This document shows, one piece after another, positions 61,674 to 64,000 of a DNA stretch of 64,000 nucleotides (within the stretch, counting starts at the first letter, position 1; every line of letters starts with the position of its first letter). The position numbers and the translations under genes are program-made. The stretch is from contig NZ_SBLB01000004.1 of the NCBI RefSeq assembly GCF_004138325.1, forward strand, positions 372,001 through 436,000, in the 5' to 3' direction. The notes below the pieces were generated by a model. The model had not been told where the DNA came from. It ran no database searches and worked only from the letters and a program-made list of their open reading frames with translations. The DNA comes from Spirosoma sordidisoli. GTDB taxonomy: Bacteria; Bacteroidota; Bacteroidia; Cytophagales; Spirosomataceae.

Positions 61674-62795
61674 CTAGATTTTACTCTCGTCTACCTCTTC
61701 CCGACTCACGCTCAGCACAATGCCAATGGCCAGACCCGTAAATATGAGCGAGGTTCCTCCCATGCTCAATAAGGGCAGCGGTTGTCCCGTAACCGGAGCC
61801 AGCCCGATAGCGACACAAACACTGGCAAAAGCCTGGAAAACAATACTGAAGGTTAGCCCGGCAGAGAGTAGCCCCCCAAACGGTCGGGAGGCTTTCTGTA
61901 GTGTTTTCATACCACGCCAGAGGAACCACAGGTACGCCAGCACCACCGGAATACCGCCCAGCAGCAATCCATATTCTTCAACGATGATGGCGTATATGAA
62001 ATCCGAAAATGGGTTGGGCAGGGTGTTGCGCTGGTGACTGTTGCCGGGTCCCTGCCCGGTCAGGCCGCCATTGGCCAGGGCAATGTACGACTGCTCGACC
62101 TGATAGACGATGGTGTCGGAATCCATGAAATTCTTCATCCGGTTGGTAGCCGTTCCGAAGCGTTCGCCGAAGAACAGACCGATGCCGCCAAAGAATACGC
62201 AAACGCCCACCATGATGATCAGGTAGCGAACCGGCACCCGGCCAATGTACATCAGCAGAAAACAGGTAAAACCCAGCAGCAGGGCCGTAGAGGTGTTCGA
62301 CAGGATAATCAGCGAGCAGATCAGCCCGATCCAGATGATAATGTTGAACAGGACGGTTGGGTCGCTCATGAACCGCTGCCGCTTGGCCAGCATAGCAGCC
62401 AGATTCGAGATCAGCGCCAGCTTGGCCAGATCGGAGGGCTGAAACGTCTGGTTGATGATCGGAATCGTTACCCAGCGAGAGGCATCGTTCAGGGTCGACC
62501 CCTTGAAAAATGCCCATAACAACAGCGGAATAGACAACCACAGCCCGAACTTGGACAGGCGGGCGTAGTAGACATAGTTGATCTTATGCGCAAAGTACGT
62601 GCAGGCCAGACCGACCAGCAGCAGTGAACCATGTTTCAGCAGAAACACTTCGGTGTTGCCGTCCAGCTCCCGAAACGCCTTGGTACCGGTAGCGCTGTAC
62701 ACCACCAGTACGCTCATGATCGACAGATAAAGCACGATCCACCAGATCTGGCGATCCCCTTTTAGATGTGTACGAATCCAGTCGCGAAGGAACAT
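61674..62795 (-). CDS. ftsW: Peptidoglycan glycosyltransferase FtsW
   Basis: A 373-residue SEDS-family protein with about ten membrane helices, the septal peptidoglycan polymerase that works with a class b PBP. SEDS signatures include WVTIPIINQTFQPSDLAKLALI, NGGLTGQGPGNSHQRNTLPNPFSDFIYAIIVEEYGLLGG-type text in the extracellular loop, and the C-terminal GLAPVTGQPLPLLSMGGTS. The aspartate in FSDFIYA-type position is the likely catalytic residue by family knowledge. Start ATG at 62795, 51 bases after murD. Confidence 0.94.
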   Translation of the reverse strand: MFLRDWIRTHLKGDRQIWWIVLYLSIMSVLVVYSATGTKAFRELDGNTEVFLLKHGSLLLVGLACTYFAHKINYVYYARLSKFGLWLSIPLLLWAFFKGSTLNDASRWVTIPIINQTFQPSDLAKLALISNLAAMLAKRQRFMSDPTVLFNIIIWIGLICSLIILSNTSTALLLGFTCFLLMYIGRVPVRYLIIMVGVCVFFGGIGLFFGERFGTATNRMKNFMDSDTIVYQVEQSYIALANGGLTGQGPGNSHQRNTLPNPFSDFIYAIIVEEYGLLLGGIPVVLAYLWFLWRGMKTLQKASRPFGGLLSAGLTFSIVFQAFASVCVAIGLAPVTGQPLPLLSMGGTSLIFTGLAIGIVLSVSREEVDESKI

Positions 62796-62846
62796 GAGTT
62801 TGAGGGATGAGGGATGAGCAATATACGATGAGCGAGTTGGCTTCGG

Positions 62847-64000
62847 TTACGTATTGCCGGCCAGTACATTTTTTACGGCTGCCTTAAACTGGTTGCCCCG
62901 GTCTACGTAATTTCTGAACAGATCGAAGCTGGCGCAGGCTGGCGAAAGCAGTACAATATCTCCGGGTTCGGCCAGCGCCAGGCCCATCGATACGGCTTCC
63001 TCTACGCTGCGGGTCTCCTGAATAGACGGCACGACCGGGCCGAAGTAATCTGTCAGTTTATGATTATCGACGCCCAGGCAAATCAGCGCCTTTACCTTCT
63101 GTCGAACCAGATTAGCTAACTGGCTGTAGTCATTACCTTTATCCTGCCCACCTGCAATCCAGACGGTTGGCGCGTCCATGCTGGCCAGCGCATAGTATAC
63201 CGAATCGACATTAGTCGCTTTCGAGTCGTTGATGAACCGAACCCCCCGAATCGTACCGGCAGGTTCCATACGGTGTTCTGCGTTCGCGAACGTGCGTAAC
63301 CCCTCGGCAATGGCCTCGTCTGACACGCCGACCGACTGTGCCGCCAGGATAGCCGCCAGGGCATTGATGGCGTTATGCGGTCCGCGCAGCGTTGTTTCGG
63401 CCTGCGGCATCTGAAACGTATGGCCGTTGCGAATGGCCGTCAGGGTGTTGTCCAGAAAATACCCCCCTTCCTCCACCGGGTTCTCCAGCGAAATGGGTAG
63501 TTGGGCGATAGCCGGATTTCGTTTGGCCAGTTCGGTCTGTATAGGCTGACTCTCGGCAAAATAGATGAATGTATCGTCGGGACGGGCGTTTTGCAGAATC
63601 CGGAATTTGGAATCTACATAGTTCTGAAAAACGTACCCGTAGCGGTCGAGGTGATCAGGAGTGATGTTGAGCAATACCCGCACGTCGAGATGAGTCTGCT
63701 CCATATCGTCGAGCTGGAAGCTGCTTAGCTCGAGCACAAAATAATCGAACGTGTCGTCGATAACCTGCGCGGCAAAGCTATCGCCCACGTTTCCGGCCAG
63801 GCCTACATTGTAACCCGCTGTTTTCAGCAGATGATACGTCAGCAGGGTTGTGGTTGTTTTGCCGTTGCTCCCGGTAATACCGATCAAACGGGCCTTTGTA
63901 TAGCGGGCAGCAAACTCAATTTCGGATATAACGGGCGTTCCCTGCGCCCGTAGTTTTTCGACCAGCGGTACAGTTGCCGGAATACCGGGACTTTTGATCA
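62847..64000 (-). CDS. murD: UDP-N-acetylmuramoylalanine--D-glutamate ligase (5' end outside window)
   Basis: The ligase that adds D-glutamate to UDP-MurNAc-L-Ala. The frame is open to the window edge, upstream of the apparent internal start at 63887; the added residues read SPGIPATVPLVEKLRA and lead into the P-loop IGITGSNGKTTTTLL. GNVGDSFA, ITPDHLDRYG, RFINDSKATNVDSVYYAL and GGQDKGNDYSQL are family hallmarks. About 384 C-terminal residues are present; the N-terminal UDP-binding part is missing. It is the first gene of the cluster in view and is read toward ftsZ. Confidence 0.96.
   Translation of the reverse strand, partial: IKSPGIPATVPLVEKLRAQGTPVISEIEFAARYTKARLIGITGSNGKTTTTLLTYHLLKTAGYNVGLAGNVGDSFAAQVIDDTFDYFVLELSSFQLDDMEQTHLDVRVLLNITPDHLDRYGYVFQNYVDSKFRILQNARPDDTFIYFAESQPIQTELAKRNPAIAQLPISLENPVEEGGYFLDNTLTAIRNGHTFQMPQAETTLRGPHNAINALAAILAAQSVGVSDEAIAEGLRTFANAEHRMEPAGTIRGVRFINDSKATNVDSVYYALASMDAPTVWIAGGQDKGNDYSQLANLVRQKVKALICLGVDNHKLTDYFGPVVPSIQETRSVEEAVSMGLALAEPGDIVLLSPACASFDLFRNYVDRGNQFKAAVKNVLAGNT

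Overview
The window looks like the chromosome of an aerobic, polysaccharide-degrading Bacteroidota, most likely Cytophagales of the Spirosoma / Fibrella / Rudanella type. This is an inference from gene content: two SusC/SusD pairs, a secreted peptidase with a type IX secretion C-terminal domain, many lipoproteins, TAnnTTTG-type -7 promoter boxes and little use of Shine-Dalgarno sequences. Base composition is GC-rich in genes, with AT-rich islands at promoters (about 15.1-15.3, 23.0-23.3 and 41.0-41.3 kb). I see no rRNA, tRNA, CRISPR array, insertion sequence or prophage.

Layout. 0-4.4 kb: an L-arabinose block (end of araA, secreted GH51 arabinofuranosidase, araD, lipoprotein mutarotase). 4.7-7.3 kb: a Tat-exported phosphocholine-type phospholipase C. 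7.3-12.2 kb: a probable low-oxygen module (CcoI-type copper ATPase, tandem universal stress protein, hemN) carrying two matching FNR/CRP-like palindromes, followed by a multi-PAS hybrid histidine kinase. 15.7-17.1 kb: group III truncated haemoglobin, ArsC-like protein and a hypothetical. 17.4-22.9 kb: SDR, UlaG-like hydrolase, FG-GAP protein, glycosyltransferase and hemE. 23.4-24.6 kb: a CE15 glucuronoyl esterase.

24.8-33.1 kb (minus strand): SusC, SusD, two lipoproteins and an M43 metallopeptidase with a T9SS sorting domain, which reads as a protein/peptide-uptake locus. 33.3-35.1 kb: a redoxin convergent with a haem c / copper monooxygenase-like protein that has an unusual CX3CH haem motif. 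35.1-41.0 kb (minus): a second SusC-SusD-lipoprotein operon behind a consensus Bacteroidota promoter.

41.4-55.3 kb: patatin phospholipase, an MBL hydrolase divergent from an AraC regulator (with a 20-bp direct repeat between them), AhpD-like protein, cytochrome b plus sulfite-oxidase-like molybdoenzyme, DUF1223 protein, GH78 rhamnosidase divergent from xylB, a DUF3431 protein, exported oligopeptidase B and an AlkD-like protein. 55.3-64 kb (minus): the division and cell wall cluster murD-ftsW-murG-murC-ftsQ-ftsA-ftsZ, closed by a terminator.

GH51, CE15, GH78, araA/araD and xylB together indicate use of plant cell-wall pentoses and rhamnose. A complex palindromic repeat family occupies three intergenic regions (about 0.37-0.69, 15.4-15.66 and 19.13-19.33 kb). 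Most promoter, operator and terminator calls are pattern readings, not computed scores.
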